44,901 bases of DNA from a virus. Under the pieces are notes generated by a model. It saw only the letters and a program-made list of their open reading frames with translations, was not told the DNA's origin and ran no database searches. A program made the position numbers and the translations under genes. Of the stretch, positions 1 to 8,917 are shown one piece after another; position 1 is the first letter of the stretch, and each line of letters starts with the position of its first letter. The stretch is taken from positions 1 through 44,901 of IMG/VR virus record IMGVR_UViG_3300010883_027301. One strand, given 5' to 3'.

Positions 1-1845
1 TTAGCTCTATTACTAGCTAACCTGATTATAGCTCTTCACGCTACTATGGCATTTCTACCAGCTGCTGCAGCCTTTGGATTAATGCTTGTACTACAGCCAT
101 TCGGTGGCGGTGGAATAAAATTAATAAAAGCTGGATTTAAAGTTCTTGGCGAATTAGCTTTTGCTATGATAAATGGTATGGCTCCTGCACTTCAATTGAT
201 TGGAAACTTAGACGTCGGAGATCCTAAAGCATTAGTCCTTAAGATTGGAGCTATTATTTCAGTGCTGATGGCAACTCAAGCTTTTGGTGGTATGGCTGTA
301 GCAATCGCAGCTTTAGATGTAATAGCTAGTAAAAATGGTGGAGAATCAGGCTCAATTTTAGAAGGCGCAGCAAATTTTATGAATGCAATGTTGGGAGGTA
401 TTACTTCCATGGTTCAAGCTTTAACTGTACTAGTAGCTATCATAAGCCCAGCAGACATACCAAAACTGGAAGCTATAGGAGGGTTAATAGGCGCTATAGC
501 AAATCTAATGTTAGCTTTAAAGCCTCCAGATGCTCTAATCGAAGCCCTAAAACCAGAAATATCCATGTCGTGGAGAGGCGTAACTACTAAAGCTCCAGAT
601 GTTTCAGGTACGCTAGCAGCATTTGGTAAAACTGTTATTGATATGATGAAGACTATGACAGAACTTTTACCTCCTTTCTTTACTGCTATTATGACAGTTG
701 ATTTAGGCGATGATCCTGAAAAAGCAAAAATAAAAATGGAAGCTATTGCAACTATTATAACAGCTATTGGTGGTTTTGCTGGAGACATCGGCGCAATAGC
801 AGCAAAAATAATGTGTATGAACTATGATCAGCAGAGCTGGATAATGAGTAGTCCAAAGATGGCAGACACACTCAAAGATTTCAAAAAGCAAATGCACACA
901 ATCTTAACTGCAGTTAAAGACCATCTCCCCAGCATGCTAGAGATGGTAATAGAATCTTCTAAGAAAATAGATGGCTCAGAGAAATCTATAAAGAAAATGA
1001 AAGTTATCTCAATGGCAATCACTGCTGTCGGTCAGTTTGCTTCAGGAATAGGGGCTATGGCAGATCTAATTCCGGAAGATAATAGTTGGAATCCCTTTGC
1101 AGATAAACCAGATATGCTTGGAAATATGATTTCTATGATTGAAGGAATTGTTGGAACTATAAAAGATACTTTACCAGGGCTAGTAACTGCATTACTAGCG
1201 GTAAAAGTTGGTTCTGGGGCTGAAAAGAAGTTAGAAATTATTGGGCTTGTTATTTCACAAATGAGCAATTTTACTAAAACTATTGGAGCCATTGCCGCAA
1301 GCTTTGGTGATGTTGCTGAATATTCAGAATTTAGAAGTAAGCTTGTATTGACAATGGGAATGATATCATATTTAATAGATCCAACTTACTATGGAGGAAC
1401 CCTCGAAGAGGGCCAAGCCGGGCTTAAGCAAGTTGTTGATTCTATGAGCTCACTTCCTGATCTTACTAGTACTGCTGCGCAGATGGAAAAAATGGCAAGT
1501 TTCATGAGCGATTTGTCACTCTTCAGCACAAAGCTTACTGCAATAGCCTCAGGATTTGTTTCTCATACTCAAGAGTCTGTAGCTCAAAGTGTGGGAACTG
1601 CAGTCGACGCCTATAACCAGACTGGAATAGAATTAGCTAGACTTAGAGTTTTTGATATTAACGCCGTGATGGAAGATGTTGGAGCTGCTCTTTCAGTTCA
1701 CAGGCAGAAAGTTACAGTTGAAGATAACGGTATTACAATTCAAATGAACCTTAATGTTACTATGGAAGCTGACCAATTGGCAGAAGTGTTAGTAGATAAG
1801 AAACTTGTAGTTGCTGGAACAGCCTTGGAAGGCCAAGGTGATTAA
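1..1845 (+). CDS. Tape-measure-like virion protein, C-terminal part (5' end outside window)
   Basis: The reading frame is open from base 1, so the start lies upstream and only about 614 residues are seen; the first internal ATG is at 46. The protein is rich in Ala, Ile, Met and Gly with many hydrophobic helices. It contains at least four degenerate copies of a unit ending in an IGxIAA-type hydrophobic stretch, anchored by K-[LM]-[EK]-x-I at bases 463, 733, 994 and 1228. Long, helical, repeat-bearing, hydrophobic proteins next to LysM and baseplate genes are typically tape measure proteins, which set tail length and may be injected. The C-terminus (from about base 1690) is a short beta-rich tail. 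The assignment rests on composition and context rather than on a signature motif. A membrane-active virion protein is the main alternative. Confidence 0.5.
   Translation, partial: LALLLANLIIALHATMAFLPAAAAFGLMLVLQPFGGGGIKLIKAGFKVLGELAFAMINGMAPALQLIGNLDVGDPKALVLKIGAIISVLMATQAFGGMAVAIAALDVIASKNGGESGSILEGAANFMNAMLGGITSMVQALTVLVAIISPADIPKLEAIGGLIGAIANLMLALKPPDALIEALKPEISMSWRGVTTKAPDVSGTLAAFGKTVIDMMKTMTELLPPFFTAIMTVDLGDDPEKAKIKMEAIATIITAIGGFAGDIGAIAAKIMCMNYDQQSWIMSSPKMADTLKDFKKQMHTILTAVKDHLPSMLEMVIESSKKIDGSEKSIKKMKVISMAITAVGQFASGIGAMADLIPEDNSWNPFADKPDMLGNMISMIEGIVGTIKDTLPGLVTALLAVKVGSGAEKKLEIIGLVISQMSNFTKTIGAIAASFGDVAEYSEFRSKLVLTMGMISYLIDPTYYGGTLEEGQAGLKQVVDSMSSLPDLTSTAAQMEKMASFMSDLSLFSTKLTAIASGFVSHTQESVAQSVGTAVDAYNQTGIELARLRVFDINAVMEDVGAALSVHRQKVTVEDNGITIQMNLNVTMEADQLAEVLVDKKLVVAGTALEGQGD
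460..1320 (+). repeat. Degenerate protein-level repeats (about 78-90 residues) in the tape-measure-like gene
   Basis: Four in-frame anchor motifs K-[LM]-[EK]-x-I recur at bases 463, 733, 994 and 1228, a spacing of 90, 87 and 78 codons. Each is followed by a hydrophobic helix. In the last three copies this helix reads roughly IxxIGxFAxxIGAIAA, and it is preceded by an LP-containing helix. The repeats are visible in the protein but are not conserved at DNA level, so they are old. Confidence 0.55.
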
Positions 1846-1862
1846 TAAAAAGAGAGATGATA

Positions 1863-2150
1863 ATGGAAGATAAAAAAAATAAAAAAGTAGAATTTTCTGA
1901 AGAAGAATACACAGAAATTCCAGAAATACCACTCTATGATGTTCATGGCACCTTAGAAGACAATCCAGCATATCAACACATGCTAGACCAAGTTCCAGAA
2001 GAGTCAAGAGCAGAAGTTATAGAAGATGTAAAAAAACAGACAGATAGCTGGCAAAAAGTTTTCGATCATCTTCATAAGTCTCTTCAAGATCCAGCTGCTA
2101 GAGAAAAATTTAGAGATTTGTTTAAACAAAAAGTGAAAAACAGCTACTGA
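1863..2150 (+). CDS. Small acidic virion-module protein, unknown function
   Basis: This 95-residue charged protein starts with a Lys-rich N-terminus followed by an acidic segment with a proline-rich turn, then predicted helices. I chose the ATG at 1863 over the in-frame ATG at 1857 because the AGAGAG Shine-Dalgarno at 1851-1856 is then 6 bases upstream, whereas 1857 would abut it. It sits between the tape-measure-like gene and a giant tail protein gene. Tail assembly chaperone, adaptor or minor structural protein are all possible. No family was recognised. Confidence 0.6.
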   Translation: MEDKKNKKVEFSEEEYTEIPEIPLYDVHGTLEDNPAYQHMLDQVPEESRAEVIEDVKKQTDSWQKVFDHLHKSLQDPAAREKFRDLFKQKVKNSY

Positions 2151-2175
2151 TACTATTTAATTTAAGAGAGTTCTA

Positions 2176-5100
2176 ATGAGCATTAAAAAAACAGAAGAAA
2201 TTGGAGAGATAGAAGAGGGTGTAAACGCTTCATCATTTTCTCCAGAGGGTACTAATGCTGACGGAACTGTAAATATTGATTTGCCAGATGAAATTAGGGG
2301 AATAACTTCGGCTGACCCTCCAAAGAAAACACTCGGTGATTATTTAGCAGATCGAACTGAAAAAAATCAATATGGCCCAAGCTCTGGTCTTTCTGTAGCT
2401 TCAAAAATACAAGGAGTTATTAATCCCCCTTTAATAAATACTAAAGGGGACGATTCTAGTGCAAGAGTTTTCTTTGATGACGTTTTAGAAGACGCCGCAG
2501 CTTATTTTGAAAGTATAGGCTCGGGTGGTACTCCCGACACAAGAAGCGGAGGTACTTTTTCACCTAGCGATTTAGCAGATATTTTAGATAAAAACGATGG
2601 CTTAAGTGGAAATACTTTACTTGGAGATATTACAGGAGATGCTTGGAATGATTCAGCAATGCCAAACTATGGAAATAGCAGCAATCATCCAGTTAAAGAA
2701 AAAATATCAGATGTATTAAAATACAATAGGTTTAGTCCGGGTGGTAGTTCACCTTATATCCAACAACAGCAATACTCAAAAGGCATGTGGTCAGAACAAA
2801 ATAAATTTGGTGAGTATGTTGAAGATGGAAAAACTCCTAGTTTTGAAGATCTTGCAAAAGTTGGTTTATCTTTAATGCTTAGATCAACTGGAGATGATAG
2901 TGATCCAGACAGTGCAAATTCTACAAAAGCTATTGGCCAAGGAATAGGAGTACAATTAGCTTTAAACAAAACTAAACCAACAGATTTAGACGTTAGTTCA
3001 GTTACAGAAAATTTGCTAGGATTAAATTCTCAGCCTGGCTTGACTAATACTGAGATATATACTGCAGGAATTAGAAGAAAAGGGAGTAAAACAGAGCCTT
3101 TAGAAGCTGTGAGCAGACAGTCTTGGGGACAACTAAACAGTTATTTAGAGCCTTGGGGCGGACCGATGCCTATCGCAATGATAGTATTGGCTGTGTTAGC
3201 AGCACTTGCGACTCTTGTAGCTGGAGTCATTATTGGCTTATTGCTAGATTTAATATTTTTGTTTTTTCCCGCTGGAGAAGAACAAGTTCCTGGTGAGGTC
3301 TTTCCTTTGGGCGCAGCTCCTGGTAAAAAGAGTTTTGGAACTAACAACATAGGCTCAAAAATACTAGCTTATTTAGGAATACCCAAATTACGTTCTGGTA
3401 AAGCGTTTTTCATATGCATGGCTATTGGAATATTAAGGTTTTATAGTAGGCTTTTAGGAACTTCATCTAGCTATTATGTTGTGGTTTCTCGAGCAGCAAT
3501 TAGAGATATTAGTCAGATTTCGGATTCTATGGCAGATGCAGATTTTAGCAATCCAGTAAGCTTCATTGAAAGTTTATTTTTAATTATAGATGCTTTCGCA
3601 ACTTCTACCACTTTTCAATTTTTAAACACCATGGCAAAATTAGGAGATATTGTTATGCTTTCTGGAGGGCTTTTTGGTGGAGGAGACCTTATACTTTCAC
3701 CATATCCAGAGGGAAAAAATTCAGACTTAACTAATCCAACAATTTATAATCTGCATACAAAATCTAGAACTCTTGTCGCTGGACAAGAAAATGATAGCAC
3801 TGCAATGGCTTGGAGGTTTGGAGCAAATCCATCAATGTATTTAATGCCAGCTGGATTTGATACACTTGTAAAGAGAAAGAAGTGGGCTGGCTTAGATATG
3901 TCCAGAGGTCATACACGCGGTGTCTTGGATGATGAAAAACATCCAGATGGATACGATAAAGTAAAAAGATCAAGAGAATTCAGGCTTTCTCTAGACGAAG
4001 TTATTGAACTTGAAGATATTTTAGACGCTTCTTATATGCCTTTTTACTTCCACGATCTTCGAACTAATGAAATAATTTCTTTTCACGCTTTTGTAGACAG
4101 CGTTAGTGATAGCTTTAGTCCAAAATGGAAAGAAGAAGAAGGATTCGGTAGAATGGATTCAGTCCAAATATATCAGAAAACTACTAGAAAAATTGGATTA
4201 AGTTTTTATGTAGCGGCAACAAGTCCTAGCGATTTTAATGAAATGTGGTTCGCAGTTAATAGGCTGGTTTCGATGGTATATCCACAGTGGTCTGTAGGTA
4301 ATCAACGCAAAGATGCAGAAGGTAATACTTTCATACAGCCATTTTCACAAACGCCAACTGCTTCTCCAGTCATAAGAATGCGGCTTGGAGAATTGTTTAA
4401 ATCAAATTATTCAAAAATAGGCATAGAGCGCTTATTCGGATTAGCCACTGAAATGTTTATGTTGGCAGTAGATGTAGGCGAAGCTAATGCTGCAATTAGA
4501 GAAAAGATGGCTTTGGCTGCCAATGTTGCAGCAGCAGACCTAGCTAGAGCCATAAAGGGACCTCCACCAGCTTCGGAAATGATGGGCATTCTAGGAGCTA
4601 TAGCTGTAGGATTAATGCCAACAGCTACTCAAGGATTTTTGCCCGGCATGCCATGCTCATTTGTGCCCACTGCTGGAGCTAAATATCCATATTGCAAAGC
4701 AACTTTAGTTCCGGGCCAATATAGTAAAGCGCTAAGGAGATTCACAGCGACTTCCCCAAACAAAATACCAGGGCAAATTATTGGATACAACATGAGGCCC
4801 TTAGTAGATTTAGGTGATGATGAGGAGAAAGCTGCTAAAAAATCTCAAAGAATGGAGAAAAGACAGTCTATAAGGTACGTTTTCAAGCCATCTGACCCGG
4901 ACTTCGGGTTGCCTGAAGGGATGGAAGGCATAATAGTTGACCACATACCCATCAAAGAAGCAAAAGATGAGTGGATCCGTGCGTATATGTGGAAAAAAAT
5001 AACTGAAGCATTCGAAGGTGCGGGAGGATTGCCTATGCCAGTTCCAATTCCAGATGTTGGCTCTGGGGTGATTCCAGATGGCGCTGAATGGTTTTATGCT

Positions 5101-5514
5101 CAGGAAGTCAATGATTGGTTTTCAGCAGAGAAGAATGCAGTAGTGAGATCTTTTGCTTCGGCTGGAGGCTCCGGATTAGCTGGAGTCATTAACGCCCTAG
5201 ATTTTGATTATGGCATTGGCAAAACGACATGGGAGACATCTCCGGGCAGTAGAGCTCCTCAAACAGTAAAAATAACTATCGGATTTTCTCCAATTCACGA
5301 TATTCCGCTTGGACTAGATGCAGATGGCTCAATGAGGTCTGTTGCATTCCCGGTTGGAGATATGGTAAGGCAATTATTTGGAGATCCAGTCAGAGAGTAT
5401 GGTGATGAAGAATATTTCTTCCGCCAACAACAAGCTGCCCGCGGATTTGGTCCAGCGCCAGAAGAAGGCGAAGAAGTCGATGAGGCAAACTTAGAAGGAA
5501 ATCCTTGGGAGTAA
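2176..5514 (+). CDS. Large tail/baseplate-like virion structural protein (1112 aa)
   Basis: The N-terminal third is polar, Ser/Asp/Gly-rich and low in complexity. A strong hydrophobic block at about residues 331-366 is long enough for one or two membrane helices, followed by another hydrophobic stretch. Residues 610-700 contain a beta-rich segment (FHDLRTNEIISF, then a SFSPKWKEE stretch, then TTRKIGLSFYVAA) of a kind I remember from phage tail and baseplate proteins, where a YP-containing loop follows. The C-terminus ends in an acidic tail. An AAGAGAG ribosome site lies just upstream of the ATG. It is followed after 3 bases by the LysM tail gene, which supports a baseplate or tail-tip role. 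The hydrophobic block is unusual for such a protein and may reflect an injected or membrane-contacting part. The exact role is unknown. Confidence 0.55.
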   Translation: MSIKKTEEIGEIEEGVNASSFSPEGTNADGTVNIDLPDEIRGITSADPPKKTLGDYLADRTEKNQYGPSSGLSVASKIQGVINPPLINTKGDDSSARVFFDDVLEDAAAYFESIGSGGTPDTRSGGTFSPSDLADILDKNDGLSGNTLLGDITGDAWNDSAMPNYGNSSNHPVKEKISDVLKYNRFSPGGSSPYIQQQQYSKGMWSEQNKFGEYVEDGKTPSFEDLAKVGLSLMLRSTGDDSDPDSANSTKAIGQGIGVQLALNKTKPTDLDVSSVTENLLGLNSQPGLTNTEIYTAGIRRKGSKTEPLEAVSRQSWGQLNSYLEPWGGPMPIAMIVLAVLAALATLVAGVIIGLLLDLIFLFFPAGEEQVPGEVFPLGAAPGKKSFGTNNIGSKILAYLGIPKLRSGKAFFICMAIGILRFYSRLLGTSSSYYVVVSRAAIRDISQISDSMADADFSNPVSFIESLFLIIDAFATSTTFQFLNTMAKLGDIVMLSGGLFGGGDLILSPYPEGKNSDLTNPTIYNLHTKSRTLVAGQENDSTAMAWRFGANPSMYLMPAGFDTLVKRKKWAGLDMSRGHTRGVLDDEKHPDGYDKVKRSREFRLSLDEVIELEDILDASYMPFYFHDLRTNEIISFHAFVDSVSDSFSPKWKEEEGFGRMDSVQIYQKTTRKIGLSFYVAATSPSDFNEMWFAVNRLVSMVYPQWSVGNQRKDAEGNTFIQPFSQTPTASPVIRMRLGELFKSNYSKIGIERLFGLATEMFMLAVDVGEANAAIREKMALAANVAAADLARAIKGPPPASEMMGILGAIAVGLMPTATQGFLPGMPCSFVPTAGAKYPYCKATLVPGQYSKALRRFTATSPNKIPGQIIGYNMRPLVDLGDDEEKAAKKSQRMEKRQSIRYVFKPSDPDFGLPEGMEGIIVDHIPIKEAKDEWIRAYMWKKITEAFEGAGGLPMPVPIPDVGSGVIPDGAEWFYAQEVNDWFSAEKNAVVRSFASAGGSGLAGVINALDFDYGIGKTTWETSPGSRAPQTVKITIGFSPIHDIPLGLDADGSMRSVAFPVGDMVRQLFGDPVREYGDEEYFFRQQQAARGFGPAPEEGEEVDEANLEGNPWE

Positions 5515-5517
5515 TTT

Positions 5518-5805
5518 ATGAGACGATATAATAGATCCATGCTGGTGAAAGGTGGAAGACAATATGGCACTGCTAAAGGCTCAACAGCTTTATATTATGC
5601 AGCCAAACAAGGGGTTATTGCTTGCTCTCGAAGAGTTACTAAAGAAGGAGATAGATTAGACATTATTGCTGGAGAGCTTTGGGGCGATGCTACACTTTGG
5701 TGGGTAATTGCTGCTTGTTCTGGTATAGGCTGGGGCCCGCAGATTCCGCCAGCTGTAGTTCTCCAAATTCCAGTAGATATAAATTCAGTACTACTTTACG
5801 TATAG
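5518..5805 (+). CDS. LysM-domain tail/baseplate protein (gpX / gp53-like)
   Basis: A basic N-terminal strand is followed by a LysM-like module: EGDRLDIIAGELWGDATLWW, then a helix, then PPAVVLQIP. This is the usual layout of small phage tail proteins such as P2 gpX and of the LysM part of T4 gp53, which join baseplate or tail-tip components. At 95 residues the gene is the right size for a stand-alone tail LysM protein. It lies between two giant structural genes, with 3 bases between it and the gene upstream. Family assignment is confident; the exact place in the particle is inferred from context. Confidence 0.75.
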   Translation: MRRYNRSMLVKGGRQYGTAKGSTALYYAAKQGVIACSRRVTKEGDRLDIIAGELWGDATLWWVIAACSGIGWGPQIPPAVVLQIPVDINSVLLYV

Positions 5806-5813
5806 ATGAGATT

Positions 5814-8800
5814 ATGCCAAAAAGACAAGAATTAATAGAAGAAGCGTGCAGCGAGATCGGCCTATACTTTGGTTCTATTACTAAAGATCGGTTTATAGAA
5901 ATGGTCTTGGAAATGCAGCCACAGTACTCTATAGAAGAAGGCAAAGTTGTATTTTATGACGTAAAAGCAGATATTGCTAAAGCTATAGTGAATATGACAG
6001 ATGGCGGATTTTATGCAGAAGAAATTGCTGGAATGTCTGCTTTAAACGGTATAGATGCCGAGAGTAAAGCTTTGGTTCAAGCAGCTTTTCAACTAGTGTG
6101 TAAAGACGACATTACGAACGACTTTGCTGAAATTCGTCATACTGGAGTTCCAATGGCGGAAATGTTGGGAGAACTTGGGAATGGAGTAAATCAAAATTCG
6201 CCTCCAACTAGAGATAAACCAGCGCTTTCGATCTTGCAAGTTCTTCCTGTAGAATTAAATTTTGGAAATAGAGACACTGGAGCTTTAGAAATATTTTTAA
6301 ATGCAATACCAGCTTTAGAGTGGAGTAGATCTATACCATATTTAGACTGCCAGCTAATCACTCCAGGGCATGTAATACAGGGAGGCAAGATAGCAAAAGC
6401 TAGCTTAATGAGATTTTTAATGGGAACCGCTTCTCCAGAGCAAGGTAGCCCAGATTACACTATGGCATCTGCAACTAATGCCGAAATCGCAGGAATGAAT
6501 TATGCTGCGGTTATTGAAGCTCAGCTAGAGACAGAAGCCGCTACTGCTGGATCTACTTCGCCTGAAGATGTAGAAGCTGCAATTCCAGCAACATTCTCTT
6601 CTTCGGGGATGGAGCTATTTACTGCTCCTCAAACTTTAATACCAGCAGATGAAGATCCTTTGTCTTATGATTCAGTAGCATATAGCATCGATGCTTGGAA
6701 AGCTGCCGCTGAAGAAAAAGTCGCGGCTGCGGGTAATGCTGGAATAGACTTAACACACATCTTAGATGATCTTGTATTGCCTGGAGAACCTGGCTCGAAC
6801 CGGCCTGCTCCAATTATAGACAGAATGCGTCCATTTATGAGTATTACCAGTGTAGACATCAGCGTGAAACCCACTCGCGGTATGATGTCTCATAAATCTG
6901 CAAAAATTAAGTTTACTCTTCATGATAGATCTAGATTGGCAGAAATAGCTGAAATGGTTAAGCCTTCAAGTTTTTCGCAAACAGAAATAATGCTAGAGTA
7001 TGGATGGTCTCACCCAGATGGCACTATAGGAGGAAATAATAGTTTTGGCAAACTTATTAACTCTTTGAGAGTTAAAGAAAAATTTGGTGTTTATAACACA
7101 GCATATAATTTCGATGATGCTGGCCAAGTTAAGATAACTCTAGACTTAGTAACAAAAGGAGCCGCGCATCTTAATATCAGTGATATCGGTATGTCGGGAA
7201 AGGTTGCTGCAAAGTGGTATGCTGTAGAAAAATTAATTGAAAAAATTCGTGGAGTTAGAAGAGATGTTTTAGCAGATGAAGGGATGAGAGATGTTATAGG
7301 AATGAGTGTTATTTCATCTTTGAGTCCAACAAATCTTTCAGATGCTTTTGATGGAGAAAAACTGCAAGAATTAAATAGCTTTATTTCAAATAGCCTTAAT
7401 TCAGAAAGTGAAGATATGTCAGCACTGGCAGGTTATGTAAATACACTTAAGGAAGACGTTCAAGCTTTCAATGTCACGATTGGTAAAGTCATAAAAGAAA
7501 AGACTGCGCAGTGTAGGGCAGAAGGAGACCCATTTTTAACTTCTCGAACCGGAACTCCAATGTGTAGCTATTGGGCTAAAGCAGGCCAAAGTGGAATGCA
7601 AGTTGCAGATCAGCCATCTGAAAGAAAACCAAGACAGACAGTTTGGTGTTCTTTTGCTAAGCTCATGTCTATTTTTGTGGGCTTACCCATTGTAGAATCT
7701 GGAAGATTTGAAGAAGTTCAAATGATATATTATGCTTTTAATGACTCATGTAGTTATATTAACACGCTGAATATAGGTTCTATGCCAATAGAAATGACTG
7801 GAGATAATGGATTTGAAAAATTATTTAAAACTTACCAAGAAGAAAAAGTTCAAGTATCTCCCGCGCGCTTTTTAGCTTTTATGAATAAAGAATTTATAAA
7901 CAATCAAGCTGCGGCGCATTATGGATTCTCAAAACTATACTCTAGAGATGATGAGGGAAATGTAGAAATGAGAGATTCTGCTAAAAATAATCCTGGTAGC
8001 ACCAAGTCTTTTAAAGATTCAGTTTTAGAAGATGCTTATGGTCCCGGGTCAGACATGAAATTTAAACTTCCTAGAGTTCAAATGTATATGGAAGCAGTGC
8101 CCCATGTAAGTCCTGTTGAGACTCCTGATGCTGCTGGTCAACCCTGGGCTCCAAGTGCGGCAAATACAGTTTTAAGACTGCACTTTTTTGATAGTGTGGC
8201 GTCAAAATATGCTGGAGTCGCTGATTTAATTAGAATTTCTAGAAACAGCGACATGGGCGCCCTCGGTTCTGTTCTTAGAGATATTACAAAAGTAGAAGAC
8301 GGAGATATGTCTCAACACGCAAAAGCTTTTAACGATGTTATTACTCGTGCTGTTGAAGCTGATTTACTACAAATGATCACAGCAGATGATGGCACCACTT
8401 ATTATAGGATGGGAGGCGGAGTACCAAAACTCAAGCATTTCGTTAAATCATCTGTTCCGACTCTTATTTATGGCGCTCAAAATAGCTCAGTTAATTCTTT
8501 GAGCGCAGATTCAATGCACAATTCAAAAGATACAACTGTCCACATGCTCCGGGCACAAAAGAATGCAAGTTCAGACCAGGGTGCTCCTGGTGAGCAAGAT
8601 AGAGGGTTGCCACTTAGAATGATGCCAATGAAGCTTAAAGTTAAAACATTCGGATGTCCTATTATAGCTCACGGGCAGCAAATGTTTGTAGACTTAGGCA
8701 CTGGAACGACTGTAGATAATATCTACGCAGTAAATGGCTTACAGCACGAAATTACTCCTGGTGGATTTAAAACTTCTTTTGAAATGATTCCATTTGGAGA

Positions 8801-8885
8801 TGCTTGGGGGACTTATGAGTCTCTAGACAATATGATAAGTAAAGCTTCAGCTACAATCGCTGCTGGCGGTAGCGATAATCTCTAA
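5814..8885 (+). CDS. Large baseplate/tail-hub-like virion protein (1023 aa)
   Basis: The frame is open further upstream to 5679, but that part overlaps the LysM gene in another frame. The ATG at 5814, 8 bases after the LysM stop, is the sensible start. Around residues 330-420 is a module with TRGMMSHKSAKIKFTLHDRS and EIMLEYGWSHPDG. The pattern of a beta-barrel strand followed by a [FY]GW turn is common in tail-hub and baseplate proteins of contractile tails. The last 100 residues (IYAVNGLQHEITPGGFKTSF) also resemble the C-terminal strands of hub proteins. A structural role next to the LysM and tape-measure-like genes is well supported. A specific hub role (gp27 or gpD type) is inference. Confidence 0.55.
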   Translation: MPKRQELIEEACSEIGLYFGSITKDRFIEMVLEMQPQYSIEEGKVVFYDVKADIAKAIVNMTDGGFYAEEIAGMSALNGIDAESKALVQAAFQLVCKDDITNDFAEIRHTGVPMAEMLGELGNGVNQNSPPTRDKPALSILQVLPVELNFGNRDTGALEIFLNAIPALEWSRSIPYLDCQLITPGHVIQGGKIAKASLMRFLMGTASPEQGSPDYTMASATNAEIAGMNYAAVIEAQLETEAATAGSTSPEDVEAAIPATFSSSGMELFTAPQTLIPADEDPLSYDSVAYSIDAWKAAAEEKVAAAGNAGIDLTHILDDLVLPGEPGSNRPAPIIDRMRPFMSITSVDISVKPTRGMMSHKSAKIKFTLHDRSRLAEIAEMVKPSSFSQTEIMLEYGWSHPDGTIGGNNSFGKLINSLRVKEKFGVYNTAYNFDDAGQVKITLDLVTKGAAHLNISDIGMSGKVAAKWYAVEKLIEKIRGVRRDVLADEGMRDVIGMSVISSLSPTNLSDAFDGEKLQELNSFISNSLNSESEDMSALAGYVNTLKEDVQAFNVTIGKVIKEKTAQCRAEGDPFLTSRTGTPMCSYWAKAGQSGMQVADQPSERKPRQTVWCSFAKLMSIFVGLPIVESGRFEEVQMIYYAFNDSCSYINTLNIGSMPIEMTGDNGFEKLFKTYQEEKVQVSPARFLAFMNKEFINNQAAAHYGFSKLYSRDDEGNVEMRDSAKNNPGSTKSFKDSVLEDAYGPGSDMKFKLPRVQMYMEAVPHVSPVETPDAAGQPWAPSAANTVLRLHFFDSVASKYAGVADLIRISRNSDMGALGSVLRDITKVEDGDMSQHAKAFNDVITRAVEADLLQMITADDGTTYYRMGGGVPKLKHFVKSSVPTLIYGAQNSSVNSLSADSMHNSKDTTVHMLRAQKNASSDQGAPGEQDRGLPLRMMPMKLKVKTFGCPIIAHGQQMFVDLGTGTTVDNIYAVNGLQHEITPGGFKTSFEMIPFGDAWGTYESLDNMISKASATIAAGGSDNL

Positions 8886-8906
8886 CCAATCTTTGCTTTT
8901 TGGTTA
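8883..8906 (+). promoter_or_regulatory. Inverted repeat between tail gene and polymerase-like gene
   Basis: TAACCAA (8883-8889) and TTGGTTA (8900-8906) form a perfect 7-bp stem around a 10-base loop. It includes the stop codon of the upstream gene. No U tract follows, so an intrinsic terminator is unlikely. It could shape the 5' end of the polymerase-like message. Confidence 0.3.
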
Positions 8907-8917
8907 AATTAGAAGTA

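Noticed and set aside
414-1292. Antisense open frames within the tape-measure-like gene
   Set aside because: They are mirror frames of Ala/Ile-rich codons with no start signal.
5679-5813. Upstream in-frame extension of the large hub-like protein gene
   Set aside because: It overlaps the LysM gene in another frame, has no ribosome site, and the ATG at 5814 directly follows the LysM stop.
8883-8906. Intrinsic terminator after the hub-like gene
   Set aside because: A 7-bp AT-rich stem without a downstream U tract is too weak. It is kept only as a low-confidence hairpin.
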